Positions 21,841 to 33,862 of a DNA stretch of 64,000 nucleotides are shown here, one piece after another. Under the pieces are notes generated by a model. That model saw only the letters and a list, made by a program, of their open reading frames with translations, was not told the origin of the DNA and ran no database searches. The position numbers were made by a program, and so were the translations under genes. Numbering within the stretch: the stretch's first letter is position 1; every line of letters starts with the position of its first letter. Source of the DNA: Ampullaceana balthica (Eukaryota; Mollusca; Gastropoda; Lymnaeidae); the NCBI GenBank assembly GCA_944989445.1, contig CALYLW010000503.1:794501-858500 (forward strand), read 5' to 3'.

Positions 21841-23166
21841 ACGCAAGTGTGTAATGTTACAGCGTGCAAGTGTTAAGTTTCAGTATGGAGGTGTAATGCA
21901 AATGAAATGTTCCAACATGCAAGTTAAACGCGTCAGCACGCAAGAGTGAGTTAATTCCCATTTGAATTCTCTGATCTTTAATCGACGGATCCAAATCATT
22001 CACTTTTTCTAAATTCATTCACAATGGGAATCTGGGATAGTGTATTGATAAAAATAAATTTGTTCTACTATTACGGTTCTTGTAAAATTAAAAACATTGT
22101 CAAAACACGTACGCTGACGGTCTGGTGAAAATAAAAAAGCCTCACGAAATTTAACTACAAGATATTACATGAAAAACTGCACATTGCATATAAAAACTAC
22201 AACATTAACATCGAAATAAGCCTTGCAAATCTTATGTTCGGAAATTATGGCCACTATTACAAAGCAGTCTAGTGAAGATATATTTGCCACTGGCCGCTTT
22301 GGGCTTGTAAGATCGATAGTTAGAGGGTTATTGGAGACGGTCTGTATGTGACATCATCTCGAAAGCCGATTCGCGCACAAGAACATGTGCGACTCTGTAT
22401 TGCCAAGGCACTAGACACTAGACGTATACGACCTGATTAAGAAGGCGCGGTTTGGTAGTGATCTCATGCACGTCGCAGTTTAATCATGGGCTGGCATGAT
22501 GTATCCTTCCATCCCCGTTCCCAGTATCCCTCCTCCTCCTCCCATCACCACTCATCGCCCATCACCCTCCCTAGCACCACTCCCCACATCATCTCTCAGA
22601 CCGTAAGCACAACTACCATCACCGCTCTTCCGCACAATCCTCGAATTCCCACCCCCTCTACTCCCTGCTCTTTCCATTCCCACTCTCCAACCTACAGCCT
22701 CTTTCATCATGTCATAACTACATATCCTTACCTCCCTTTTACCATTCCCATTCTTCCAATAACCGCTCCTCACATCCCCACTCCCCCACGCAACGATCCT
22801 AATATTAAAACTCTTCCAATCACGAACGGAAATCATTACTGCCTCATCATCATTAATCATATGACCATTATGTATGCCTCCCCGCGTTCAGATCGATAAA
22901 ATCCCAGCGCTCCCCAACCAACAAAATAAAATTAAGATACGAATTTTAAAAAATCGTAACAACATCAGATGTATTAGTTTCAATTAAGCCATCAGTTACT
23001 ATTCAGGGCGTCACTATTCGTGTATCAGAATGACCCAGTCGAGATTCGCACCACTCCAGATCTTTTAACTCCCGAGTGTTTGAAGTCTGCGCCCAAGCGG
23101 TTTCTACTCTCCAGACACTTGCCACTTGAGCCCGGCCTGTCATTATGCTGTCAATCATTTAGCCAG
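21841..23166. other. Unassigned stretch with pyrimidine-rich segment
   Basis: The 22486-22899 region is C/T-rich low complexity (CCTCCTCCTCC, CACC runs), which explains its open frames on both strands. I do not support it as a gene. Nothing else was recognised. Confidence 0.5.
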
Positions 23167-23521
23167 CCACCGGCCACCGTGTTTTTGGGTAGCAGTCATG
23201 TATGTCGCTACAGGGGTTCTAGCTTTGGAGGTGGCGGCCACCGGCCACCGTGTTATTGAGCAGGAGTCATGTATATTGCTACAGGGGTTCTAGCTTTGGA
23301 GGTGGCGGCCACCGGCCACCGTGTTAATGGGTAGCAGTCATGTATATCGCTACAGGAGTTTTAGCTTTGGAGGTGGCGGCCCCCGGCCACCGTGTTATTG
23401 GGTAGCAGTCATGTATATCGCTACAGGGGTTTTAACTTTGGCGGTGGTGGCCACCGGCCACCGTGTTATTGGGTAGCAGTCGTGTATATCGCTACAGGGG
23501 TTCTAGCTTTTGGAGGTGGCA
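23167..23521. repeat. 71-bp tandem array, 5 copies
   Basis: Units start at 23167, 23238, 23309, 23380 and 23451 with CCACCGGCCACCGTG and contain GGTAGCAGTCATGTAT and CTACAGGGGTTCTAGC. Divergence is a few bases per unit. It is notably GC-rich against the AT-rich surroundings. Confidence 0.93.
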
Positions 23522-25207
23522 ATAGGCATTATTTACTTTAATAGTTAACTTTATGACGTCAGTGGGGTTTCCTCTTGAGTTTTAACGCAAATTTAAAATA
23601 TGAGGAAAAAAACATCTATACAACTCACATATTTACACATTGAAAAGGTTCATTAATTAACATTTAAGGGTGAAAAAAAATATAATGAAAACACAAATTA
23701 ATATCAGACACACTTTTCTTTTCGTTGGCTGGAGCAAGTTTCTTTCATCTTTATTCAGTTTCTAACAAAATGGAAACCACTATTTGTAATTGACATGTCC
23801 ACATAAAATAGCAAGGGTTTTAATGTTGTGTTGAAAAGGATTTGTTTCATTTAGTGTACACTTGACATTAACTTTCGGAATCTTTAATTCATCAAGTTAA
23901 CAAAAAAATTGATACAAACTATTAATTCCACAAATCCCACTCCACGCCTATAATAATAACACCCTTTTTTAGTCCATGACGGACTATGGGGCCTGTGAAG
24001 TAGCGTTCACAAGTTTTATTTCGCCACCACTAACGAGCAAGGGGTTGTGTGGCTACATTCATTGAATTGTATTGTCCTAACTCTACGCAGCACTTACTGA
24101 ATATTATGTTTCTTGATTAGCGCCAATGCTAGTAACATTGTTGATGACAAAATAATCACTGGTCAACAATTTCAGCTTAAGTAGAATTAAAAGAAAAGTA
24201 AAAAAACAAAACAACAGAAAACAACAACAACATTTTCTTGCACGCTTAAAGATTAACATAATTTATACTTGAAATATGAAATATGAAAACACACCTTTTT
24301 TTCTAATGAGGAATACTGAAATCCTAGTGATTTTGAATTTCGGTTGATCTTATATGCACCCACAGTTCTATAACTAGTGTTAAATTTATTATTAATTAAT
24401 CTTTCATTTCTGCCCTATTTTAACGACCGGATCTTGATTTAAACCCAAAATTAGTGCGAGGACCGCGTTAAGAATCATTAATTCCTGCGTTAACTTAAAA
24501 TGAAAACCGGGGAAACCAATTATCCCCATCGGCATTAAATTAGCTGCGATTGGCGAATTCCGAAAAAAAATAAATCGAACATTGATTTTGGATAGCTCCA
24601 TAGTTAGGCCACCTTGGTCCTGAAATGCATGTTGTCATTGATTTCTCGTGACTGAAAGGTGAACAGTTTGCAGCTCAGCCAAGTAAATCATTTTAGCCGT
24701 ACATAATGAATAGGTGAAACGTTTGCAGCTCATCCAATTAAATCATTTTAGCCGTATGTAATGAAGAGGAAACAAAAACAAAATCACAGTATTTTCGGTG
24801 AAGCTTAGTTATATATTTGAAACAAAAATGCGTGATTGAATAAATTTATTAATGTATAAATGTACTGGGAAACGAAAGAAAAAGAGGATGATTTTCTCAT
24901 CATTAATTTCACAAACATAAAAATAGAAAAATAAATAACTTCATTACCATTGTATATAGAATTAGCCAAATTTATTTCCCTTTGAGAATGCCCGAAGAGG
25001 TTTGATGCGAGTCCATGATATCATGCAGGCAAATGTGTATATTAGACACGTTTTTTAACTGCCACTGTTGTGATATGAACACGATAAAATATCACAAGAA
25101 GTTATATACATATATTTACACTCAATATGCTTACGCGAGGCACAGGGGTAAAAGTTCAAAAGGAAATTTTCAATCGACATGTCTAATACACTTCTCAATA
25201 TGACAAA
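23522..25207. other. Unassigned stretch with one short duplication
   Basis: At about 24657-24770 a 56-bp unit containing TTTGCAGCTCA and AAATCATTTTAGCCGTA occurs twice with a few differences. No gene supported. Confidence 0.5.
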
Positions 25208-27316
25208 GGGGCCGTCCATAAATGACGTCACGCGCCTATGGGGTAGGGGGTCACGCATTTGTGACTATGTGTGACGAGGGGGGGGGGTGGGATGTTTAAG
25301 AAATGTGACGACACGTCAAAACACGCAACTTTAAATAAAAGTTCCACTTAAATATTTTATTGTTTAGAATTGTTTTAATGACGTTTTCAATGGCTCCACA
25401 CGTGTTACGATATTAGAGTGCACTCTTACACTATGAGGCTCAAGGTAACGATGGCATTCCTGCTGAAGTCCTTAAAAAGTACTGCAAGCCAGCATTACTG
25501 AATCCTCTGCACGAGCTCATATGCGATTGTTGGGAACATGACCACATCCCACAGGATATGAACGATGCCAAAATAGTCACGCTGTACAAAAACAAAGGGG
25601 ATCGCAGCGACTGCAACAACTATCGAGGCATATCGCTACTGGGTATTGTGGGGAAAGGCTTTTGGCACTTTTGCTAGAGTGGTTCTTGCGCGCCTGCAAA
25701 TTCTGCCACAAAATGTTTATCCGGAGTCTCAATGCGGTTTTCGGGCTGGCCGGTCAACCATGGGCATGATTTTCTCACTCCGTCAGCTGCAAGAGAAATG
25801 TCGGGAGTAACAGAAAGCCATCTTCATCACCTTCATAGACTTAACAAAGGCATTTGACCTAGACAGCTGCAAGGAAAAAATTATTTCGGAAAAATAGGAT
25901 GTCCGCCGCGGCTTCTTAATATCATCCAGTCTTTCCACGCCAACATGCACAGCACAGTGCTCTTCGAAGTTGCCACCTCTGAAACCTTCCCAGTTTGCAG
26001 CGGTGTCAAACAGGGCTGCGTACTGGCACCAACACTCTTTGGTATCATCTTCTCAGTGCTACTGTGACCTGCTTTCGAGGACTGTTCCGAGGATGTGAAC
26101 ATTCATACCACGGCGGATGGAAGCTTATATAGCATCGGCCGGCTCCGTGCGAAGAGCAAAGTGGAAACTGTATTAATCAGAGAGTTGCTCTTCGCGGATG
26201 ACGCAGCTCTCACCTCACATACAGAGATAGGACTCCAAAAGCTGGCCAATAAATTCTCAGAGGGATGAAAGGAAAAAATAATTGGGTCTAACGATAAGCC
26301 TAAAAAAGACCAACATTATGAGACAAGGCAAAGACTTCCTCCCAACAATCTCCATTGAGGTAAACACCTTGGATGTCGTCGAGGATTTCACCTACCTTGG
26401 CAGCAGCGTCACAAGCGCACTCCCCATGGGAAAGGAAATAGAAACCTGAATAGGAAAGACCGCATCGCTAATGGCAAGGCTAAATCAATGAATGAGGAAC
26501 GATGCGCAGCTCACTTATAGGACGAAAATCACTGTGTAACAGGCTTGTGTGCTCGGCAAACTCTTTTTTGGCAGCGAGTGCTGGACGACCTATGCCAAGC
26601 AAATAAAGCAGCTTAACAGTTTCCACTTGCGATGCTTGCGTAGGATCCTACGCATCAAGTGGCAGGATAAAATAACAAATGTCGAGGTACCCAGGAGGAG
26701 CCATATGCTGTGTATGCACTCAATCCTGAGTGAGAGGCGCCTGCGGTGGGTGGGCCATGTTCACAGGATGGGCTTGGAGCGAATTCCAAGACCCCTGCTT
26801 TATGGTGAACTGGCAATTTGTGTGATAAAAAGAGGTTGCCCCTACTTGCGCTACAAGGACGTCTGCAAGAGGGACATGTCCTTGACGTGCATCGATCACA
26901 AAACGTGGGAATCCATTGCTGAGGAGCGCACACTGTGGTGGTAAAAAGTGCGTGAGGGCATTCAAGTTGCGGAAGCCACCCTCAAAGCCAGGAGTGAAGA
27001 CGGAAGAGCCAGGAGAAAAAGGAAGGGGGGAAGAGGAGCAGGGGTCAACGCCATCGTCCCCTGAGGACTGACGGATGCCATGCAATACATACATACACTT
27101 ACACTAAATACTAAATACATACTTAATGACAAAAAAGTAATTTGCAACATTGCTAAGTTTCAATTAGTAAATACTGCTTTTAAGGGTGTTTGTCAAAGCG
27201 TTTTGACGTCATATTGGAGGGGGGTGGTCTAATTTTTTTTGACGAAGTGTGACGAGGGGGGGATGGTTGGGACGACAATCGGCCAAATTCGCGTGATGTC
27301 TTTTATGGACGGCCTC
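25208..27316. mobile_element. GGGGCCGTCC-family element, copy C, split by a LINE
   Basis: The left end is GGGGCCGTCCATAAATGACG at 25208. The right end at 27316 reads inward GAGGCCGTCCATAAAAGACA. AAA flanks both (25205-25207, 27317-27319). The interior aligns with copy D up to GAGTGCACTCTTACAC and resumes after 27107 (CTGCTTTTAAGGG). The intervening LINE is flanked by a 9-bp duplication, so the two pieces are one insertion. It belongs to the 'AAATGACG' subfamily. Confidence 0.88.
25434..27097 (+). pseudogene. 5'-truncated LINE with recognisable RT, nested in copy C
   Basis: Flanked by CTTACACTA at 25425-25433 and 27098-27106. Plus-strand RT motifs in order: GIPAEVLKKYCKPALL near the start, NNYRGISLL at 25615-25641, CGFRAGRST at 25733-25759, VKQGCVLAPTLF at 26005-26040, the FADD catalytic box at 26191-26202, then the C-terminal part with SECWTTYAKQ, ERRLRWVGHVHRM and DHKTWESIAEERTLWW. 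The endonuclease domain is absent through truncation. Several stops and frameshifts (for example after GKGFWHF near 25673) prevent translation. The 3' end is a short ATACATAC repeat. Same family as 2148-3163. It is an RTE/CR1-like non-LTR element, clade tentative. Confidence 0.92.
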
Positions 27317-27598
27317 AAAGTCTGATAAAAGTATGAAACGTACCAAGCTCATAAACTTCTCAGTAGAACAAGATCTTTTAACGTTCTCATAAGAACCATT
27401 TTTACTCATCCTTTTAGTAGAACCAAGTCTATTACAATCACCTTCTAAATCAGACCGGGATCAACGTAGATTGTGAAAAAAATAATAATGCTCTTTAGCG
27501 ACAATCAGACTTTTGAAACTATTAGGCTACCAGTATAAACCTTAACTGTTATTTAAAAACTATCACTTTGTTTCGAGGATTTTGGTCGTTTTCGAATA

Positions 27599-28006
27599 AG
27601 GGCCGTCCATAAATGACGTCACGCACCTAGGGGGTTGGGGTATCACACATTTGTCACGATGTGTGACGAGGGGGAGGGGGGGTTTAAGAACTGTTCCGTC
27701 ACATAAAATCAGCAACTTTACATAAAAGTTCCACTTAAAATTTATTAAATGACGTTTAATATGGCTTCACGCGTGTTACGATATTAGAGTGCAACCTTGC
27801 ACAAAATATATTCTAAAATGACTTTAAAGCGATTTGAAACATGCTATTTTCAAATAGGAAATACCGCTTTTATTGGGGGAGCAGAGCTTTGTGACGTCAT
27901 AGTTGAGGGAGGGAATAACTTTTTGTGAGGACGTGTGACGCGGGGGTAGGGGGAGGATTGGTAAAAATCCGCCACAATCGCGTGACGTCATTTATGGTAA
28001 GCCCCC
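27599..28006. mobile_element. GGGGCCGTCC-family element, copy D (uninterrupted)
   Basis: About 408 bp with ends (A)GGGCCGTCCATAAATGACG and, inward from the right, GGGGGCTTACCATAAATGAC. ATA at 27596-27598 and 28007-28009 is a possible 3-bp duplication. It is the empty-site counterpart of copy C: both contain AAAAGTTCCACTTAAA and GTTACGATATTAGAGTGCA, but D lacks the LINE. Confidence 0.85.
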
Positions 28007-28009
28007 ATA

Positions 28010-28609
28010 TGTTTTCCCAATTCGAGATTGGTAGTCTCCGAGATGAAATAGCGTTCGAGACGATAAAGAAGACAAAAAAGTAATTTTAAATTTACGATTC
28101 ATCCCCGCTCCCCCATCGCTACCCACACCACCGAGGAACAATTGTAAAGAATTTTTTTTATTGAAACTACATTTGTAACTTGATTCTTGTTTTTGTGCAT
28201 TTCGTAACAAACTGAAATCTGCAAATCAAATCAAGAATGCTGTTGAAATAACGTTTTAAATTTTCAAGTGAAGAGAATTCTTTTAGTTGGATTCCAGGTC
28301 ATCAGAAAGTTATCTTTCACCTACCGGAAAAGCAAAACTACACCGTAAATAATCAAATGTCTCTGACGAGAAATAGTAACCATGAAATGGTATGTTATGA
28401 GTTACAGAGAAAGTGAGAAAGTGAATCAGATAATTCTAAAAAGTCAGAAAAACATATTTTAAAAGATAAAGAAGATTTTTTCAGCAGCTCATGAAAATCT
28501 TCTATTTCTCCGTAACGGAATCTCGTATTTCCAAGAACGTGATACTGTGACGCTCAGACATATTAATCTGGTAGGCAACTAGTACAGACATCCTATTTAG
28601 GATGTAAAC
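28010..28609. other. Unassigned stretch
   Basis: AT-rich spacer with no recognised feature. Confidence 0.5.
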
Positions 28610-28851
28610 TTTTATTTTTTAGTCCTATAACCTTTTTTTTGAGGTCGTAAGGGGTTCCATTAATGATTCCATTAGAACATTCTCGTGCTTTGTAGACCTT
28701 GGCGGCGCCCATCCCTCTCCAAGTCAGCGGAGTCTTAGCATTAGTCATTCATCAACATTTTATAGTGGTTTTAACGTGGGCTCGATCCCACACCCTTCAG
28801 CTTGTGAGGCGAGCGCACTAGTGACTTCGCTATCCAGCCACCTTAAACTTA
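28610..28851 (-). mobile_element. tRNA-like SINE, minus copy of an inverted pair
   Basis: Read on the minus strand it begins GGTGGCTGGATAGCGAAGTCA (A-box-like segment encoded at 28821-28832) and has a B-box-like GGATCGAGCCC (28778-28788 complement). A body and a 3' end of ACGACC..GGTTATAGGACT followed by an A-rich tail complete it. It pairs with the plus copy at 29153-29371. This SINE family differs from the one at 13557. Confidence 0.78.
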
Positions 28852-29152
28852 AATGGCCATAATTGTTCTTAGTGAAAGACTATCCAAATTATTCGCTATG
28901 GGGCTAAAACAAACCCCCACATAGAATAGCTTGCCCCGTGTTTTTCCTATCATGTCCTTTTCATTTGGTTCTTGAGAGTTGAATGGTCTATTAAAAGAAA
29001 ATCACTGAAAATCGTTCAAAGGCTAAAATTGATACTTTAAGTGGGAATAATTTCTTCTTCATGTTTATTTATCCTTACGATGAATCACAAACAAAATGAA
29101 AACTGAAACGGTGACAGTAAATAAAAATTTTTTAAATTGTCTACACTCTCTT
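28852..29152. other. Spacer between inverted SINEs
   Basis: About 300 bp of AT-rich sequence separating the two head-to-head SINE copies. It would form the loop if they paired in a transcript. Confidence 0.5.
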
Positions 29153-29371
29153 TAGGCGGCTGAATAGCGAAGTCAGTAGTGCGCTCGCCTCATAAAGCTG
29201 AGAGGCGTGGGATAGAGCCCACGCAAAGCCACAATATAAATGATACGCCAAGAAAGTCCTCCGCTGACCCATGGAAGAGAATTGGGGCACCTACCAAGCC
29301 ATGAGTAGGCTCTAATGGAAACATTAGGGATCTCCTACGACCTTCGGGTTATGGGACTTACATTTTTTTTT
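29153..29371 (+). mobile_element. tRNA-like SINE, plus copy of an inverted pair
   Basis: Begins TAGGCGGCTGAATAGCGAAG and continues AGTGCGCTCGCCTC, with a decayed B box (GGGATAGAGCCC). It ends CCTACGACCTTCGGGTTATG..ACTTACA plus a T run. It aligns over its full length with the complement of 28610-28851. Confidence 0.78.
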
Positions 29372-30231
29372 ACTTACCTTCTCTTTATCTTAATGTCCTG
29401 CACCAGACTGGTAATAGTTCAATTGCGTTTGTGGTTTGTTCTTTTCTTCTTAAGAAACACCTGAAACGTAAAAGTATTGGCAACACTAATACTTCATCTT
29501 TTACCTCGAGTCGTTTTAGCCTCATCCCCGCTCCGCCGACCAAAAATAAACTTTTTTAGGAATGGAATGCTCCACTAAGATCTTTGACTGGCGCATTTTG
29601 TAGGAAACCTAACAACCCCCATCCACCTAACAATCACCATCCCGCCAAACCTCTCCACCCCTCCTCTTGCTGCAGCTCAACCATAGACCAGGTATAATCA
29701 GGTTAATTTCTCTGTGTTCTTAATTTAAGTGGCATTTCCTTGCTGCTGAATCACGACACGGATAGGGCGGTGATGGGCTTTCCTATCTTCACTAGAGGCA
29801 GGATGGCTTACATGGGTTCTTGGCATTTTTTTCCTGGTACCCAAAGCAGTTAAATGAGGCAGGTGTTGTTGTTTTGGGGGGGGGGCAATCTAAAATTTGT
29901 TTCTCACAAGACAGACCAATAGCGTTATTGTTATTGGTATTTGTATGATGCACGTGATTCGTCATACAAAATATTTATCGTTAAATACCCGAGGTCATAT
30001 AGGCTACGTTAGTATTTTAGATCAAAGTTCCAGTTGCCTGATAAGAATATGCCTCATTTTTAAGCGTAAAAGATTTAGAGAAAATATTAAAGAAACTAAT
30101 AAATGAAATGTGTCTTCAAGGAGCAATTAAAGCTTGATCATAAGCAGTTCCGTTTAATAGCAACATCTTACTGTTAATAGTATCAGCTCACTGTAAAATA
30201 GTTTCAGCATATAAAAAAATATTATAATGAT
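29372..30231. other. Unassigned stretch
   Basis: No supported gene. The last 80 bases (from about 30150) are diverged forerunners of the 42-bp array that follows. Confidence 0.5.
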
Positions 30232-30568
30232 AATCTCATTGTAAAATAGTAAGAGCTCATCGAAACATAGTATAATCTCATTGTAAAATAGTAAGAGCTC
30301 ATCGAAACATAGTATAATCTCATTGTAAAATAGTAACAGCTCATCGAAACATAGTATAATCTCTTTGTAAAATAGTAACAGCTCATCGAAACATAGTATA
30401 ATCTCTTTGTAAAATAGCAACAGCTCATCGAAACATAGTATAATCTCATTGTAAAATAGTAACAGCTCATCGAAACATAGTATAATCTCATTGTAAAATA
30501 GTAACAGCTCATCGAAACATAGTATAATCTCTTTGTAAAATAGTAACAGCTCATCGAAACATAGTATC
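30232..30568. repeat. 42-bp tandem array, 8 copies
   Basis: Unit CTCATCGAAACATAGTATAA plus 22 more bases, with starts every 42 bases from 30256 to 30550. Units differ at one or two sites (CTCATTG/CTCTTTG, AAGAG/AACAG). It is open on the minus strand (CFDELLLFYKEII or MSCYYFTKRLYYVS repeats) because the period is a multiple of three. Its sequence is unrelated to the other 42-bp array at 8104. Confidence 0.92.
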
Positions 30569-30888
30569 ATCCCATTTTATAATATGTTGTCATCCTGTTT
30601 TAAATTGTATTTGTATATATAAAATGTCTTTTTTTTTACAATCTGAGCGAGCTTCGTTATTCGCCCTACGGGATAGGTCTGGGAGTTGTTTTTTTTTAAA
30701 ATTTACTCCATCACGATGCAGTTATATTCTTGTTATGTAAATATAAAAAGCTCAGTACAGACAGGTCACAAACCTTCTAGCACTAGAGGTTTTTTCAATG
30801 GGGGAAAAAACAAGCAAATTTAGAAACTTCTCTCTAAACTTTTTTTTTGGTAATAAAATGGCATTGATTTTTAATCATTAAAACGACT
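30569..30888. other. Unassigned spacer
   Basis: AT-rich spacer between the 42-bp array and a hAT element. Nothing recognised. Confidence 0.5.
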
Positions 30889-30896
30889 GAAACAAG

Positions 30897-31068
30897 CAGA
30901 GGCGTAACAACGAGTTGGCATCGGGGCAGTTGCCAAGTGCGCCGAGGGCTCAACCTTCAATTTATTCAAATTTAGTATTTCCCTACCTTTTGTATTTTTT
31001 TAATATCCATTTGTCAAGGGCGCCGAAAATAATTAGCCCAGGGTGCGGAAAACCCATTTACGCTCCTG
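30897..31068. mobile_element. hAT-type non-autonomous element, 172 bp
   Basis: Ends CAGAGGCGTAACAACG and, inward from the right, CAGGAGCGTAAATGGG. Perfect 8-bp duplication GAAACAAG at 30889-30896 and 31069-31076. GGCGCC-like motifs are internal. The terminus matches the large hAT at 1915-4968 (CAGTGGCGTAACAATGG), suggesting mobilisation by that family. Confidence 0.93.
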
Positions 31069-31076
31069 GAAACAAG

Positions 31077-32765
31077 CAATTTCTCCTCCCCCCCCTTTCC
31101 AAATCAAATACCCTATTAGACAACGAATTTTATGGTAAACCATTCAGTTCATGTAATGACAAGAGTTTCTTTTTTCAGCGCATCGATTTAATCTCCTCCA
31201 TTTCTGTAGAATCTTTTTTTAAAATGTATATAAGTTTGTTTTTATTGTTATATGTTCATTTATTTTTTTTATTTGCAAAGAATGGAGTGCGCGTTTGTTT
31301 GTTTTTCTTTCTTTTTAATTATTTTTTTTAAAAATAGTTATTTTAAATTTTAAACCAACGCCAATTATCACAAGCGAACTTGTGAACGCAAAATATTTTT
31401 AAAGATTATTTTTTTTCCACCTCATTTTGATCTCAGAACCCCTCCCCCCCAACACAACACACTTTCTCAACAAGGTTCTGATAAACTTGGGAGTTTGTGT
31501 TTTAGCTTCCCCGGGTTAACAAGTTAAACTTGTACGGGTTTTTTTTTACTTTGTGAGAGATTAGAGGGACCGACACAATTAGCTTTATTTAAGGTCAAGA
31601 GAGCCGGGCTGTTCGCGTTAAACCAGGGATTCTCAAGTTTTTTCTACAATTTTATTTCAGAGAAAGAGAGAGCGAGAAAGAGAATTTGGGAAGCAGATTA
31701 GTTGTTGGTACTTCGAAAGGGGTTAAGAACCGCCAAAAGATTGTGATGGACAGAGAATATTTTAAGGTGCAGCGTTAAATGTCTTTAAATAGCAATTTTT
31801 AAAATGTCGTGTTTATTTTAATCTTAAATGCAAGTGTTGCCTATTGAAATTCGTAAAGCCCTATCTGTATATTTATTTTGTTTTGATAATAAAAATATAT
31901 TACAGAAAACTTACTTTTAGACCTGGAGAAAGAAGAAAAATGCCTTGAAGTTAATACTTACATCTCTTGTGTTAGACGAGAGACGCGTTTTAAAGTGTTA
32001 AGTTAAATTGAATATATATTTCAGATGCATAAAATTAGTATTGTTGGTAACATTTTGAGTAAATACAAATGAGGCACATGAGACTGTAAGAATTGTCTCA
32101 TTGATTAGTATGTTAAGGGGTGATCCACCAGGAGATAAATTGCATATACAGACGATTGCTATCAATTTTAACACATGTTTTGAGAATTAAAGAAAATTGT
32201 TATTAAAATTTTGTTTTCCATATATGTTTTCACATTAGTTAACAAGTTGCGTTAATTGATCCTTGCTGGCCCGGACGACATAAAATATCAAACGGGTCTT
32301 TGAAGATCTACAGATTACGTCGTCTTTACCATGGCCGGATGCCTTTTCAATAGAGTACTCTCGCTCCAGATGTAAGACATTGGCTTTCAACCTTTTTGAA
32401 CTACAAATCCCTGATAATTAAGAAAACGTGTTATGTGTTAGCCTCCAAGCTTATAGCAATGTTTTATAACTTCAAAAGTCGTCGGTGGGTTTCCCTCGTC
32501 ACCGAGTTCCGCAGACTTTTATACACATGCCGGGAATCGCTGATGTATGAGGTTATTTCACACGCACATTCTTGGCTGAAAAAAAAGTCTGAAATGTAGT
32601 GTTATATTGTCTAACTTTGAACAGTAGACAGTAATTTAAATGCTCGTGAGTCTTTTTCAAAACGTCAAAAAACTTAAATTCCTTTTTTAAAATTCCTCGA
32701 TTGAAATACATGCGTTTAGTTTTAGTTTAAATAATTAATAATAGTTTAGATAAAAACATTTTTTT
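31077..32765. other. Unassigned stretch
   Basis: No gene supported. Possible isolated hAT-like ends occur at 31624 (CAGGGATTCTCAAG) and 32386 (CATTGGCTTTCAACCTTTTTG) but lack partners and duplications. The open frame at 30915-31331 overlaps a hAT element and T-rich sequence and is not a gene. Confidence 0.5.
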
Positions 32766-33118
32766 TAAAAATCCCTTAAATTAACTTCACCGTCTTGTCT
32801 TTCTGTCTGTCTGTCGTGGCCCCGCGGAAAAAAAGGTCAAAAATGACCCACTGCCCGTGATTCTATCGAGCTGAAATTTGGCAAATAGACTTTTGTCACC
32901 AAACAATGCATTCTATCAAAATTTCAGATCGCTCGAATGTACAGTAATTAAATTAATGACTTTTTTAGATTATCTCTGTGTATCTCTATGAAGCATGTAC
33001 ATGTTTGTGCTGGTCTGTCGCGCGGTGCGTATTATGTTGAGCATAATCGATACTTTTAGTTATGTCTCATATATAAGGGGTTTATAGTTAAAAAGTTTGT
33101 TTTTACTGGTTGTTTAAT
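32766..33118 (+). repeat. TAAATCC-family repeat, copy E1 (about 350 bp)
   Basis: Starts AAATCCCTTAAATTAACTTC and has CTGTCTGTCTGTC and GAGCTGAAATTTGGCA, then TCAAAATTTCAGATCG and GTAATTAAATTAATG. It ends ATATATAAGGGGTTTATAG followed by AAAAAGTTTGTTTTTACTGG. Subterminal inverted AAATCCCTTA/TAAGGGGTTT motifs are visible. Only one GGTGCGTATTAT module is inside. No coding capacity. I do not recognise the class. Confidence 0.8.
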
Positions 33119-33350
33119 TTACATCATCTCTTTTGTGTCCAATAAAATGTGCATCTTAGCGACACGAGAGCGGCATTTTTAAAACTTGGTTTGTGGTGTA
33201 GTATTCAATTTAGATTTCAAAGGTTTCGAAAATTAATGCGGTTAAAAAGTCATACTGAAATTGCGTGAAATTAGTCACAATTTAGAAATATTTTACCGTC
33301 TATGAAATATTATAATTTAAAATGCATCTGTCCTGTTTGTGCCACCGATT

Positions 33351-33862
33351 GAGCTCATGTTATCTTGAGCTCATGTTATCTTGAGCTCATGTTATCTTGA
33401 GCTCATGTTATCTTGAGCTCATGTTATCTTGAGCTCATGTTATCTTGAGCTCATGTTATCTTGAGCTCATGTTATCTTGAGCTCATATTATCTTGAGCTC
33501 ATGTTATCTTGAGCTCATGTTATCTTGAGCTCATGTTATCTTGAGCTCATGTTATCTTGAGCTCATATTATCTTGAGCTCATATTATCTTGAGCTCATAT
33601 TATCTTGAGCTCATATTATCTTGAGCTCATGTTATCTTGAGCTCATGTTATCTTGAGCTCATGTTATCTTGAGCTCATGTTATCTTGAGCTCATGTTATC
33701 TTGAGCTCATGTTATCTTGAGCTCATGTTATCTTGAGCTCATGTTATCTTGAGCTCATGTTATCTTGAGCTCATGTTATCTTGAGCTCATGTTATCTTGA
33801 GCTCATGTTATCTTGAGCTCATGTTATCTTGAGCTCATGTTATCTTGAGCTCATGTTATCTT
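33351..33862. repeat. 16-bp tandem array, exactly 32 copies
   Basis: Unit GAGCTCATGTTATCTT, 512 bp with no length change. The only variation I see is G to A at one position (CATATTA) in copy 9 and in four consecutive copies 14-17, which shows local block copying. Every unit contains a SacI site. Confidence 0.96.

Noticed and set aside
22486..22899. 137-codon open frame
   Set aside because: Low-complexity C/T-rich sequence, open on both strands, no motif.
31624..31733. Short hAT element (CAGGGATTCTCAAG ... TTAAGAACCGCCA)
   Set aside because: Ends are loosely inverted but the 8-bp flanks do not match.
32386..32600. hAT end CATTGGCTTTCAACCTTTTTG
   Set aside because: No matching opposite end found. 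The open frame behind it is unrecognised.
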